DNA of 9,438 bases, from NCBI GenBank assembly GCA_030431185.1, contig JAUIJO010000122.1:1-9438 (forward strand), in the 5' to 3' direction. The translations under genes were made by a program, and so were the position numbers. Shown here piece by piece: positions 1-5,880 of this stretch. This stretch comes from Gammaproteobacteria bacterium (GTDB taxonomy: Bacteria; Pseudomonadota; Gammaproteobacteria; Xanthomonadales; Xanthomonadaceae). The notes beneath the pieces are model-generated. The model had not been told where the DNA came from and searched no databases. It saw nothing but the letters and a program-made list of their open reading frames with translations. Numbering within the stretch: the first letter of the stretch is position 1; every line of letters begins with the position of its first letter.

Positions 1-74
1 GCGGCCGGGCGACATCGGCGGGGTGCCAGTGGGAGGGTAAATGGACCCCGACGGTTCTACCTTGTTGCCTGGAC

Positions 75-473
75 TTACTTGGCGGCCTTCGTCGCGGCCT
101 TGGCGGCCTTCTCGACATTGGCCTGGGCGTTCTTGGCGGCCGACTCGAACTGGCCCTTGGCCAGCTCGGCGATCGCTTCGTTGGTCTTCAGCGTGCGGCC
201 GAAGGCTTCCTGGCCCGCGGTCACGGCGCGCTCGACGTTCTCGCGGGCGATCTGCACGCCCTTGGGCCACAGGGCCTTGGCGGCGTCGAAGTCACGGGCT
301 TCGGCGGCTTCGCCGAAGAAAGCGAAGGTGGCGTTGGCGCGGTCTTCGACGGCGGCCATCTGCAGGCCGAACAGGGCCTCGGTGTTCTCCAGCATCAGGC
401 GGCTGGCCTGGGATGCGGTGTCCGCGAACTGGCGCGTCGCGGCAGCGAATTGCTCGTTGAACTGCGTGTACAT
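75..473 (-). CDS. Phasin family protein (PHA granule-associated)
   Basis: This 132-residue protein resembles short proteobacterial phasins (Phasin_2 type), amphipathic proteins that coat polyhydroxyalkanoate granules in the cytoplasm and control their size and number. It opens with MYTQFNEQFAAATRQFAD and continues as almost uninterrupted predicted helix rich in Ala, Glu, Phe and Lys, with no signal peptide or membrane segment. The core at about residues 5-95 includes NTEALFGLQMAAVEDRANATFAFF. The last 20 residues form an Ala/Lys tail ending AAKAATKAAK, a little like the tails of PhaF-type phasins, some of which bind DNA. It is shorter than many phasins (about 150-190 residues). The ATG at 473 fits the family start, but no clear Shine-Dalgarno sequence precedes it. 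QueD ends 83 bases upstream on the same strand. No PHA synthase gene is in the window. No U-tract terminator is visible in the 74 bases after the stop. Confidence 0.88.
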   Translation of the reverse strand: MYTQFNEQFAAATRQFADTASQASRLMLENTEALFGLQMAAVEDRANATFAFFGEAAEARDFDAAKALWPKGVQIARENVERAVTAGQEAFGRTLKTNEAIAELAKGQFESAAKNAQANVEKAAKAATKAAK

Positions 474-493
474 GACAACATAGGCAGGATGAC

Positions 494-508
494 CGTTCGT
501 TTACGTTC
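494..508 (-). promoter_or_regulatory. Direct repeat CGTTC-N5-CGTTC in the queD-phasin gap
   Basis: In the 83-base gap before the phasin gene, CGTTC occurs at 494-498 and 504-508, exactly one helical turn apart. An inverted pair GACCGT (491-496) and ACGGTC (517-522) overlaps it. The minus-strand hexamer TATGTT, a few bases before the phasin ATG, could be a -10 box, which would give a very short leader. This suggests a separate phasin promoter, but the pieces are short and I cannot name a regulator. Confidence 0.22.
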
Positions 509-556
509 AGGAAAGTACGGTCAGCCGCCTGGGCGTCCGATCGTCGGCGCCCGCGA

Positions 557-910
557 TCAGCCGCGGTAGCGGCAGCCGGAGGTGCAGGTCTCGTGGACGA
601 CGACCTCGCTCAGCAGCGGCAGTGCCGGTTTCAGGCGTTCCCAGATCCAGACGGCGAGGCGCTCGCTGGTCGGGTTGTCCAGCCCCTCGATGTCGTTGAG
701 GTAGTGGTGGTCGAGGCGGTCGTAGAGCGGCTGGAATGCTTTCTTGAGGTCGGCAAAATCCATCACCCAGCCCGCGTGCGGGTCGATCTCGCCCGACACG
801 TGCAGCTCGATCCGGAAGGAGTGCCCATGCAGGCGGGCACACTTGTGGCCCTCGGGCACGTGGGGCAGCCGGTGCGCGGCTTCGAGGGTGAATGCCTTGA
901 AGATGTCCAT
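557..910 (-). CDS. queD: 6-carboxy-5,6,7,8-tetrahydropterin synthase QueD
   Basis: This cytoplasmic enzyme converts 7,8-dihydroneopterin triphosphate to 6-carboxytetrahydropterin, an early step towards preQ0/preQ1 and the queuosine wobble base of tRNA. The 117-residue length is normal for the QueD/6-pyruvoyltetrahydropterin synthase family. The zinc ligands His13 (AAHRL), His28 and His30 (RLHGHSF) are present. So are the catalytic Cys24 (HKCARLHGH), the Asp67-His68 pair (RLDHHYLN) and Glu107 (VVHETCTSGC). PTSERLAVWIW at about 80-90 is also typical. The start at 910 gives the usual MDIFKAFTLEAAHRLP opening, although the ribosome binding site is weak. The gene lies 132 bases downstream of prpF. 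No other queuosine gene is visible, and the gap shows nothing like a preQ1 riboswitch. The pathway has no obvious link to its neighbours. Confidence 0.95.
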   Translation of the reverse strand: MDIFKAFTLEAAHRLPHVPEGHKCARLHGHSFRIELHVSGEIDPHAGWVMDFADLKKAFQPLYDRLDHHYLNDIEGLDNPTSERLAVWIWERLKPALPLLSEVVVHETCTSGCRYRG

Positions 911-972
911 GCGCGTATTGTCCCACGTTGCAGGGGCTCCGCGCCCGCAGGACTGGGCTTGCCAGGGGATTG

Positions 973-1009
973 GGCCTGGGCGCGTGTGAGGGGCAGGAGA
1001 TGCCAGGCC
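973..1009 (-). repeat. Inverted repeat in the prpF-queD gap
   Basis: GGCCTGG (973-979) pairs perfectly with CCAGGCC (1003-1009) across a 23-base loop. A further CCAGG at 962-966 could pair instead with CCTGG at 975-979, so two exclusive foldings are possible in the 132-base prpF-queD gap. No T-run follows on the minus strand, so this is not a standard intrinsic terminator for prpF. The region is very GC-rich and such pairings may be chance. Confidence 0.25.
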
Positions 1010-1042
1010 GGATGCGTCGCGCCCGCCCGGTCGGGGTTCAAT

Positions 1043-2227
1043 TCAAAGCGTATCGGTCGGCACCCGCACCTGGCCGTCCATCAGCACCCGCGCGCTGCGG
1101 CTCATGACCGCCTTGGTCACGGTCCACTGGCCATCGCGCTCCACGGCCTCGGCGCCGACCCGCAAGGTCCCGGAGGGGTGGCCGAAGGTGACCGCCGCGC
1201 GTGCACCGCCGCCGGCGGCGCGGTTCACGAGCGTGCCGGGGGCCGAGGCCGCCGTGGCGATGGCCACGCTGGCGGTGCCCATCATCGCGTGGTGCAGCTT
1301 GCCCATCGACAGGGCGCGCACCAGCAGGTCGACGTCGCCGGCGCCGAGGGTCTTCCCACTCGAGGTGACGTGCTCGCGCGGCGGCGCGACGAAGGCGACC
1401 TTCGGCGTGTGTTGGCGCGTCGTGGCCTGGGAGACATCGTCGATCAGCCCCATGCGCACCGCGCCGTGCGCGCGGATGGCCTCGAAACGGGCGAGCGCGG
1501 CCTTGTCCTCGTTGATCGCGTCCTGCAGTTCGGTGCCGGTATAACCCAGCGCCGCGGCGTCGATGAAGATGGTCGGGATGCCGGCGTTGATCATCGTCGC
1601 CTCCAGGGTGCCGACGCCGGGCACGTCCAGGGTGTCGACCAGCCGTCCCGTCGGGAACATGGCGCCTCCGTCGCCGTCGTCGGAGGGATCGAGGAACTCC
1701 AGCTGTATCTCCGCCGCCGGGAAGGTCACGCCGTCGAGTTCGAAGTCGCCGGTCTCCTGCACCTCGCCGTTCGTCATCGGCACGTGGGCGACGATGGTCT
1801 TGCCGATGTTCGCCTGCCAGATACGGACCGTGCACGCGCCATCCGCCGGGACCCGGTCCGCGTCCACCAGGCCCTGCGCGATCGCGAACGGCCCCACGGC
1901 GGAGGACAGGTTGCCGCAGTTCCCGCTCCAGTCGACGAAGGCGCTGTCGATGGCCACCTGGCCGTAGAGGTAGTCCACGTCATGGCCGGGCACGGCCGAC
2001 TTCGAGATGATCACGCACTTGCTCGTGCTCGAGGTCGCACCGCCCATGCCGTCGGTGTGCTTGCCGTAGGGATCGGGCGAGCCGATCACCCGCATCAGCA
2101 GGGCATCGCGCGCCGGGCCCGGCTCGCGGGCCGCGGCGGGCAGGTCGTCGAGCTTGAAGAACACGCCCTTGGACGTGCCGCCGCGCATGTAGGTGGCGGG
2201 GATGCGGAGCTGGGGAAGGTGCGGCAT
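1043..2227 (-). CDS. prpF: 2-methylaconitate cis-trans isomerase PrpF
   Basis: PrpF converts the AcnD product to 2-methyl-cis-aconitate, the substrate hydrated to 2-methylisocitrate in the propionate (2-methylcitrate) cycle. It acts in the cytoplasm. The 394-residue length matches the family, which has a two-lobed diaminopimelate-epimerase fold. Visible signatures are MRGGTSKGVFF (14-24), the glycine-rich GGATSSTSK ending at Lys70, SGNCGNLSSAVGPFA with Cys104, NIGKTIVAHVPM (140-151) and MGKLHHAMMGTASVA (308-322). Lys70 and Cys104 correspond to the Lys and Cys reported as active-site residues of Shewanella PrpF (recalled as Lys73 and Cys107). The start gives the usual short N-terminus before RIPATYMRGG. 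Its ribosome site is weak (GAG 6 bases before the ATG). It lies 58 bases after the AHSA1 gene and is probably co-transcribed with acnD, its functional partner. Confidence 0.96.
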   Translation of the reverse strand: MPHLPQLRIPATYMRGGTSKGVFFKLDDLPAAAREPGPARDALLMRVIGSPDPYGKHTDGMGGATSSTSKCVIISKSAVPGHDVDYLYGQVAIDSAFVDWSGNCGNLSSAVGPFAIAQGLVDADRVPADGACTVRIWQANIGKTIVAHVPMTNGEVQETGDFELDGVTFPAAEIQLEFLDPSDDGDGGAMFPTGRLVDTLDVPGVGTLEATMINAGIPTIFIDAAALGYTGTELQDAINEDKAALARFEAIRAHGAVRMGLIDDVSQATTRQHTPKVAFVAPPREHVTSSGKTLGAGDVDLLVRALSMGKLHHAMMGTASVAIATAASAPGTLVNRAAGGGARAAVTFGHPSGTLRVGAEAVERDGQWTVTKAVMSRSARVLMDGQVRVPTDTL

Positions 2228-2285
2228 GCGGGTCTCGTCGTTGGAGGCGTCGCCGCGGCGAAGGGCAGCGACGCGATGGCTGCGG

Positions 2286-2750
2286 TCAGGCGTCGTCGGG
2301 AATCTCGGGTTCCACCAGGCGCGCCAGCTGCTCGAGCGACTCCTGCCAACCGAGGTGGCAGAACTCGGTCGGGATCGCGGCGGGGATGCCGGCCTGGATG
2401 ATCGACAGTTCGGTCCCGCAGGCGACGGGCTTCAGCGCCACGGTCACCTGCATTTCGCCGGGCAGGCCCGGGTCGTCGAACCGGTCGGTGTGGCGGATGC
2501 GTTCGCCGGGCACCAGCTCGGTGAAGACCACCGTGAACGCATGGCTGGCACCGGTGCCGAAGTTGGTGAACGACATGCGGTAGCCGCCGCCGACGTTCGG
2601 GTCGATCTCGTGGACCTTGCCGGTGAAGCCGAAGGGCGGCAGCCAGCGCTCCAGCGCGCTGGCGTCGAGGAAGGCGCGGTAGATGCGTTCGGCCGGCGCG
2701 CGCAGGATGCGGTGCAGGCGCACGGTGCCGGGCTGGGGCGTGTCGGACAT
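2286..2750 (-). CDS. SRPBCC / AHSA1-domain protein of unknown function
   Basis: This 154-residue soluble protein belongs to the START-like SRPBCC superfamily, most like the Aha1 C-terminal (AHSA1) group. The fold is a hydrophobic ligand-binding cavity. It shows the usual order: a first strand and helix with VRLHRILRAPAERIYRAFLDASALERWLPP (about 10-39), strands with GGGYRMSFTNFGTG and FTELVPGERIRHTDRF (about 54-92), TVALKPVACGTELSIIQAGIP, and the long C-terminal helix at about 127-144 (FCHLGWQESLEQLARLVEP). No catalytic residue can be assigned. It sits between acnD and prpF with gaps of 48 and 58 bases, so it is probably expressed with them. Binding of a methylcitrate-pathway or acyl intermediate is only a guess. 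The start at 2750 is backed by the clearest ribosome site of the three genes. Confidence 0.9.
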   Translation of the reverse strand: MSDTPQPGTVRLHRILRAPAERIYRAFLDASALERWLPPFGFTGKVHEIDPNVGGGYRMSFTNFGTGASHAFTVVFTELVPGERIRHTDRFDDPGLPGEMQVTVALKPVACGTELSIIQAGIPAAIPTEFCHLGWQESLEQLARLVEPEIPDDA

Positions 2751-2757
2751 GGTCGTT

Positions 2758-2762
2758 CTCCT
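2758..2762 (-). promoter_or_regulatory. Shine-Dalgarno site of the AHSA1 gene
   Basis: On the minus strand AGGAG lies 7 bases before the ATG at 2750, the ideal distance. It fixes this start. The co-transcribed acnD and prpF have only a GAG triplet near their ATGs, so the small gene may be translated more efficiently than either enzyme. Confidence 0.75.
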
Positions 2763-2798
2763 GTCGTTTCGTGGGGTCTCGAGGATCCGACGAACGGA

Positions 2799-5396
2799 TC
2801 AGGCCGCTTTCGACGCCTCCAGGAAATCCTGCGCGAACCGCTGCAGGACGCCACCGGCCTCGTAGATCGACACCTCCTCGGCGGTGTCCAGGCGGCAGGT
2901 CACCGGGACTTCCACGGTCTCGCCGTCCCGACGGTGGATGACGAGGGACAGGGTCGCGCGCGGGGTGCGCTCGCCGACCACGTCGAAGGTCTCGGTGCCA
3001 TCGATGCCCAGCGTTTCCCGTGTCGTGCCGGGCTGGAATTCCAGCGGCAGCACGCCCATGCCGATCAGGTTGGTGCGGTGGATGCGTTCGAAGCCCTCCG
3101 CCGCGATCGCCTCCACGCCGGCCAGGCGCACGCCCTTGGCGGCCCAGTCGCGCGACGAACCCTGCCCGTAGTCGGCGCCGGCGATGATGATCAGCGGTTG
3201 CTTGCGCTGCATGTAGGTCTCGATCGCCTCCCACATGCGGGTGACCTCGCCCTCGGGCTCGATCCTCGCCAGCGAGCCCTGCCGCACGTTGCCTTCGTCG
3301 TCGCGCACCATCTCGTTGAGCAGCTTGGGGTTGGCGAAGGTCGCGCGCTGCGCGGTCAGGTGGTCGCCGCGATGGGTGGCGTAGGAATTGAAGTCCTCTT
3401 CCGGCAGGCCCATCTTCGCCAGGTACTCGCCGGCCGCGCTGCTGGCGAGGATCGCGTTGGACGGCGACAGGTGGTCGGTGGTGATGTTGTCGCCCAGCAC
3501 GGCGAGCGGGCGCATGCCGGTGAGCGAGCGCTCGCCGGCCAGTGCGCCTTCCCAGTACGGCGGGCGGCGGATGTAGGTGCTCTTCTCGCGCCAGTCGTAG
3601 AGCGGGCTGATGTCGCCGATGCGCTGCAGCCTGGCCGCGAACATGGGGTCGTAGACCTGGCGGAACTGTTCGGGCTTGACGCTCTGCTTGACGATCGCGT
3701 CGATCTCCTCGTCGCTGGGCCAGATGTCCTTCAAGGTGACGGGGTTGCCCTCGGCGTCGATCCCGAGCACGTCCTTCTCGATGTCGAAACGCACCGTGCC
3801 GGCGATCGCGTATGCCACCACCAGCGGCGGCGAGGCGAGGAAGGCCTGCTTCGCGTACGGATGGATACGGCCGTCGAAGTTACGGTTTCCCGACAGCACG
3901 GCGGTCGCGTACAGGTCGCGTTCGATCACTTCCTTCTGGATCGCCGGATCGAGGGCGCCGCTCATGCCGTTGCAGGTGGTGCAGGCGAAACCGACGATCC
4001 CGAAGCCCAGTTCCTCGAGCTCCGACAGCAGGTTCGCGTCCTCGAGGTACAGCTGCACGGCCTTGGATCCCGGCGCCAGCGACGACTTCACCCAGGGTTT
4101 GCGGGTCAGGCCACGCGCATTGGCGTTGCGCGCCAGCAGGCCGGCGGCGATGACGTTGCGGGGATTGCTGGTGTTGGTGCAGCTGGTGATGGCGGCGATG
4201 ATCACCGCACCGTCGGGCATCTGCCCGGGAGCGTCCTCCCACTTCGAGGCGATGCCGCGCGCGGCGAGGTCCGAGGTCGGCAGGCGCTTGTGCGGGTTGG
4301 ACGGGCCGGCCATGTTGCGGGTGACCGTGGACAGGTCGAAGTGCAGCGTGCGCTCGTATTCGGCGTGCTCCAGCGCATCGGCCCAGAGGCCGGTTTCCTT
4401 CGCATAGGTCTCGACCAGCTTGACCCGTGCGTCATCGCGTCCGGTCAGGCGCAGGTAGTCGAGGGTCATGTCGTCGATGAAGAACATCGCCGCGGTCGCG
4501 CCATACTCGGGTGCCATGTTGGAGATCGTCGCGCGGTCGCCCAGGGTCAGCGCGGCAGCGCCTTCGCCGCGGAATTCCAGGTAGGAGCCGACCACCTTCG
4601 AGGCGCGCAGGAACTCGGTCAAGGCCAGCACCACGTCGGTGGCGGTGATGCCGGGGCCGGGCCGGCCCGACAGCTCCACGCCGACGATCTCGGGCAGCCG
4701 CATCCACGACGCGCGGCCGAGCATCACGCTCTCGGCCTCGAGGCCGCCCACGCCGATCGCGATCACGCCCAGCGCATCCACGTGCGGCGTGTGGCTGTCG
4801 GTGCCGACCAGGGTGTCGGGGTACGCGACGCCGTCGACGGCATGCACCACCGGCGACATCCGCTCCAGGTTGATCTGGTGCATGATCCCGTTGCCCGGCG
4901 GGATCACGTCGACGTTGCGGAACGCTTTCGCGGTCCAGTTGATGAAGTGGAAGCGATCCTCGTTGCGACGGTCCTCGATGGCGCGATTGCGCGCGAAGGC
5001 ATCCTTGTCGAAGCCGGGCGACTCCACCGCCAGCGAGTGATCGACGATCAGCTGCGTCGGCACGACCGGATTGACCTGCGCCGGGTCGCCGCCTTTCTCC
5101 GCGATCGCGTCGCGCAGGCCGGCCAGGTCGACCAGGGCGGTCTGGCCGAGGATGTCGTGGCAGACCACCCGGGCCGGAAACCAGGGGAAGTCCAGGTCGC
5201 GGCGGCGCTCGATCAGCTGGCCCAGTGCGGCCTCCAGCAGGCCGGGGTCGCAGCGCCGCACCAGGTTCTCCGCATGCACGCGGGAGGTGTAGGGCAGGGT
5301 CGCCCAGGCGCCGGGCTGGATCGCCTCGACGGCCTCGCGGGCGTCGAAGTAGTCGAAGTCGGTGCCGGGGAGTGGCTTGCGATGATCGGTGTTCAT
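2799..5396 (-). CDS. acnD: Fe/S-dependent 2-methylcitrate dehydratase AcnD
   Basis: AcnD is an aconitase-family enzyme of the cytoplasmic 2-methylcitrate cycle. It dehydrates 2-methylcitrate to a methylaconitate isomer that PrpF must rearrange. The 865-residue length is typical. Domains 1-3 carry VVPTQLIVDHSLAVES (111-126), FHFINWTAKAFRNVDVIPPG (149-168), HQINLE (173-178) and TDSHTPHVDALGVIAIGVGG (199-218). The [4Fe-4S] ligands are Cys406 (ITSCTNTSNP) and Cys472 and Cys475 (GFACTTCNGMSG). The swivel domain holds GDNITTDHLSPS (635-646) and the substrate loop GADYGQGSSRDWAAKG (740-755). The opening MNTDHRKPLPGTDFDYFDAREAVEAI and the adjacent prpF separate it from the housekeeping aconitase AcnA. 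It is the first gene of the operon. Its ATG has a weak ribosome site. prpB and prpC, often found next to acnD, are not upstream. Confidence 0.95.
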   Translation of the reverse strand: MNTDHRKPLPGTDFDYFDAREAVEAIQPGAWATLPYTSRVHAENLVRRCDPGLLEAALGQLIERRRDLDFPWFPARVVCHDILGQTALVDLAGLRDAIAEKGGDPAQVNPVVPTQLIVDHSLAVESPGFDKDAFARNRAIEDRRNEDRFHFINWTAKAFRNVDVIPPGNGIMHQINLERMSPVVHAVDGVAYPDTLVGTDSHTPHVDALGVIAIGVGGLEAESVMLGRASWMRLPEIVGVELSGRPGPGITATDVVLALTEFLRASKVVGSYLEFRGEGAAALTLGDRATISNMAPEYGATAAMFFIDDMTLDYLRLTGRDDARVKLVETYAKETGLWADALEHAEYERTLHFDLSTVTRNMAGPSNPHKRLPTSDLAARGIASKWEDAPGQMPDGAVIIAAITSCTNTSNPRNVIAAGLLARNANARGLTRKPWVKSSLAPGSKAVQLYLEDANLLSELEELGFGIVGFACTTCNGMSGALDPAIQKEVIERDLYATAVLSGNRNFDGRIHPYAKQAFLASPPLVVAYAIAGTVRFDIEKDVLGIDAEGNPVTLKDIWPSDEEIDAIVKQSVKPEQFRQVYDPMFAARLQRIGDISPLYDWREKSTYIRRPPYWEGALAGERSLTGMRPLAVLGDNITTDHLSPSNAILASSAAGEYLAKMGLPEEDFNSYATHRGDHLTAQRATFANPKLLNEMVRDDEGNVRQGSLARIEPEGEVTRMWEAIETYMQRKQPLIIIAGADYGQGSSRDWAAKGVRLAGVEAIAAEGFERIHRTNLIGMGVLPLEFQPGTTRETLGIDGTETFDVVGERTPRATLSLVIHRRDGETVEVPVTCRLDTAEEVSIYEAGGVLQRFAQDFLEASKAA

Positions 5397-5417
5397 GGCG
5401 GGCTCGACGATGGCTGG

Positions 5418-5442
5418 GCCGCGTCGACGGCTGCGACGCGGC
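5418..5442 (-). other. 9-bp hairpin in the acnD leader
   Basis: GCCGCGTCG (5418-5426) and CGACGCGGC (5434-5442) are perfect complements separated by a 7-base loop. On the acnD transcript the hairpin ends 21 bases before the ATG, close to where a ribosome lands. No T-run follows. It could modulate translation or protect the mRNA. It may also be a DNA-level operator. The perfect pairing is seen directly; the role is inference. Confidence 0.5.
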
Positions 5443-5534
5443 GGGATGGGGAGGGACGTCGCCGCACGCCGTCGGGCGGGCGGAAGCCGGCCGGGCGTGG
5501 GGCTGTCGGCGTCGGATGGAAGGGCGAACGCCCG

Positions 5535-5566
5535 ATTTTAACGTGCCCTGCGCTCCGGGACTCCAA
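5535..5566 (-). promoter_or_regulatory. Possible acnD promoter
   Basis: On the minus strand TAAAAT (complement of 5535-5540) is a good -10 match in a GC-rich region. The best nearby -35 candidate is TTGGAG (complement of 5561-5566), but the 20-base spacer is longer than ideal, so the promoter may need an activator. Transcription would start near 5528, giving a leader of about 130 bases. The GGGCG-AA-CGCCC inverted pair (5522-5533) would cover the start site. Confidence 0.3.
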
Positions 5567-5600
5567 CGCGGTCCCAATGCCGCCCGCGCTGCGCGGACGT

Positions 5601-5619
5601 TTTGTTGTGTTGCAGCAAA
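5601..5619. promoter_or_regulatory. Near-palindromic candidate operator TTTGTTG-N5-CAGCAAA
   Basis: TTTGTTG at 5601-5607 and CAGCAAA at 5613-5619 form an inverted repeat with one mismatch (arm TTTGYTG) around a 5-base centre. It is strikingly A/T-containing for this region. Its centre is about 80 bases upstream of the inferred acnD start and about 210 upstream of the inferred GH3 start, so it suits an activator or repressor of acnD better. I cannot assign a regulator. The typical GntR-family PrpR site I recall (a TTGTCGACAA type) is not obvious here. Confidence 0.4.
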
Positions 5620-5787
5620 TGCCAGGCGGCGGTGCACCGTCGAAGCAGCGCCGGCACGGCCCCGTGGCCCTCGGCTTTCCCGTGGCAGGTCAATGACTTG
5701 GGGGCAGCCGACACGTCCGGCGCGCGGCACGCGACAGAGGTTCCGCCGGCGGTCTGCCACCGCACCGGGCGGCGCGTGCGTCTCAAT

Positions 5788-5816
5788 TTGACAGCGCTGC
5801 CATTTTGCGGAACGGT
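5788..5816 (+). promoter_or_regulatory. Probable GH3 operon promoter (perfect -35, weak -10)
   Basis: TTGACA at 5788-5793 is a consensus sigma-70 -35 box. The hexamer 17 bases downstream (AACGGT, 5811-5816) is a poor -10, and neighbouring registers are no better. A strong -35 with a weak -10, overlapped by the operator below, fits a regulated sugar-use promoter. Transcription would start near 5823, about 60 bases before the start codon. Confidence 0.45.
5789..5802. promoter_or_regulatory. Candidate LacI-family operator TGACAGCGCTGCCA
   Basis: This 14-mer is a near-perfect palindrome: the inner 8 bases CAGCGCTG are fully symmetric, the outer TG/CA pairs match, and only the third pair is mismatched. 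It has the central CG step and AGCGCT core typical of LacI-family sites. It has the same length and layout as the Xanthomonas xyl box as I recall it (TGGTAGCGCTAACA). It overlaps the TTGACA box, so a bound protein would block RNA polymerase. A LacI-type repressor released by a glucan breakdown product is the natural reading, but no regulator gene is in the window. Confidence 0.6.
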
Positions 5817-5828
5817 ACGCCGCACAGC

Positions 5829-5850
5829 CGGTGCCGCCGACAGGGCACCG
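5829..5850 (+). other. 7-bp hairpin in the GH3 leader
   Basis: CGGTGCC (5829-5835) and GGCACCG (5844-5850) pair perfectly around an 8-base loop. If transcription starts near 5823 the hairpin would sit at the extreme 5' end of the mRNA, where such stems often slow decay. An outer pair GGAACG (5809-5814) and CGTTCC (5853-5858) brackets it, though the left arm overlaps the presumed -10. Confidence 0.35.
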
Positions 5851-5866
5851 ATCGTTCCAGGGTTCC

Positions 5867-5875
5867 GGGGAGGGG
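5867..5875 (+). promoter_or_regulatory. Shine-Dalgarno site selecting the GH3 TTG start
   Basis: GGGGAGGGG lies just before the TTG at 5881. Its GGAGG core (5869-5873) is 7 bases away. The frame is open for 93 codons further upstream, but only this start puts a lipoprotein signal peptide at the N-terminus. The next in-frame ATG is already inside the mature protein, so TTG is the preferred start. Confidence 0.8.
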
Positions 5876-5880
5876 CAGGT

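Larger units (their letters stand above)
5397..5880. other. Divergent intergenic region between acnD and the GH3 gene
   Basis: This 484-base stretch separates the two transcription units. I see no convincing gene in it. The GH3 frame stays open from about 5602, but the translation there (MLCCSKCQAAVHRR...) looks random and lies before the signal peptide. The region contains a leader hairpin and a possible -10 box for acnD, a 19-base near-palindrome in the middle, and a TTGACA box with a LacI-like operator plus a leader hairpin for the GH3 gene. These are listed separately. A GGGCG-AA-CGCCC inverted pair (5522-5533) sits just downstream of the possible acnD -10 box. Confidence 0.8.

Noticed and set aside
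1..74. Possible gene start at the left edge (ATG at 41 on the plus strand)
   Set aside because: The frame runs antisense to the phasin gene and gives an Arg/Trp/Pro-rich translation with no domain. Nothing else is supportable in these 74 bases.
78..130. Repeated GGCGGCCTT-like units near the left edge
   Set aside because: They encode the Ala/Lys repeats at the phasin C-terminus and need no other explanation.
2250..2261. Perfect 12-base palindrome TCGCCGCGGCGA in the AHSA1-prpF gap
   Set aside because: It is made almost only of G and C in a GC-rich background, has no T-run and no promoter match nearby. Chance is a sufficient explanation.
593..2401. Open frame of 602 codons on the plus strand opposite queD and prpF
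   Set aside because: It spans two well-supported genes and their intergenic gap on the other strand and has no recognisable motif.
5522..5540. Terminator-like GGGCG-AA-CGCCC followed by ATTTTA on the plus strand
   Set aside because: No plus-strand gene ends upstream of it, the loop is too small for a full stem, and the T-run is better read as the acnD -10 box on the other strand.
2193..5696. Open frame of 1167 codons on the plus strand opposite acnD
   Set aside because: It is antisense to acnD, which has full aconitase motifs. The translation is His/Arg/Asp/Val-rich with no recognisable domain, as expected for the reverse frame of a high-GC gene.
5742..5751. Perfect 10-base palindrome CCGCCGGCGG upstream of the GH3 gene
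   Set aside because: All G/C, no flanking symmetry, and not placed on a promoter element. Such strings are common at this base composition.
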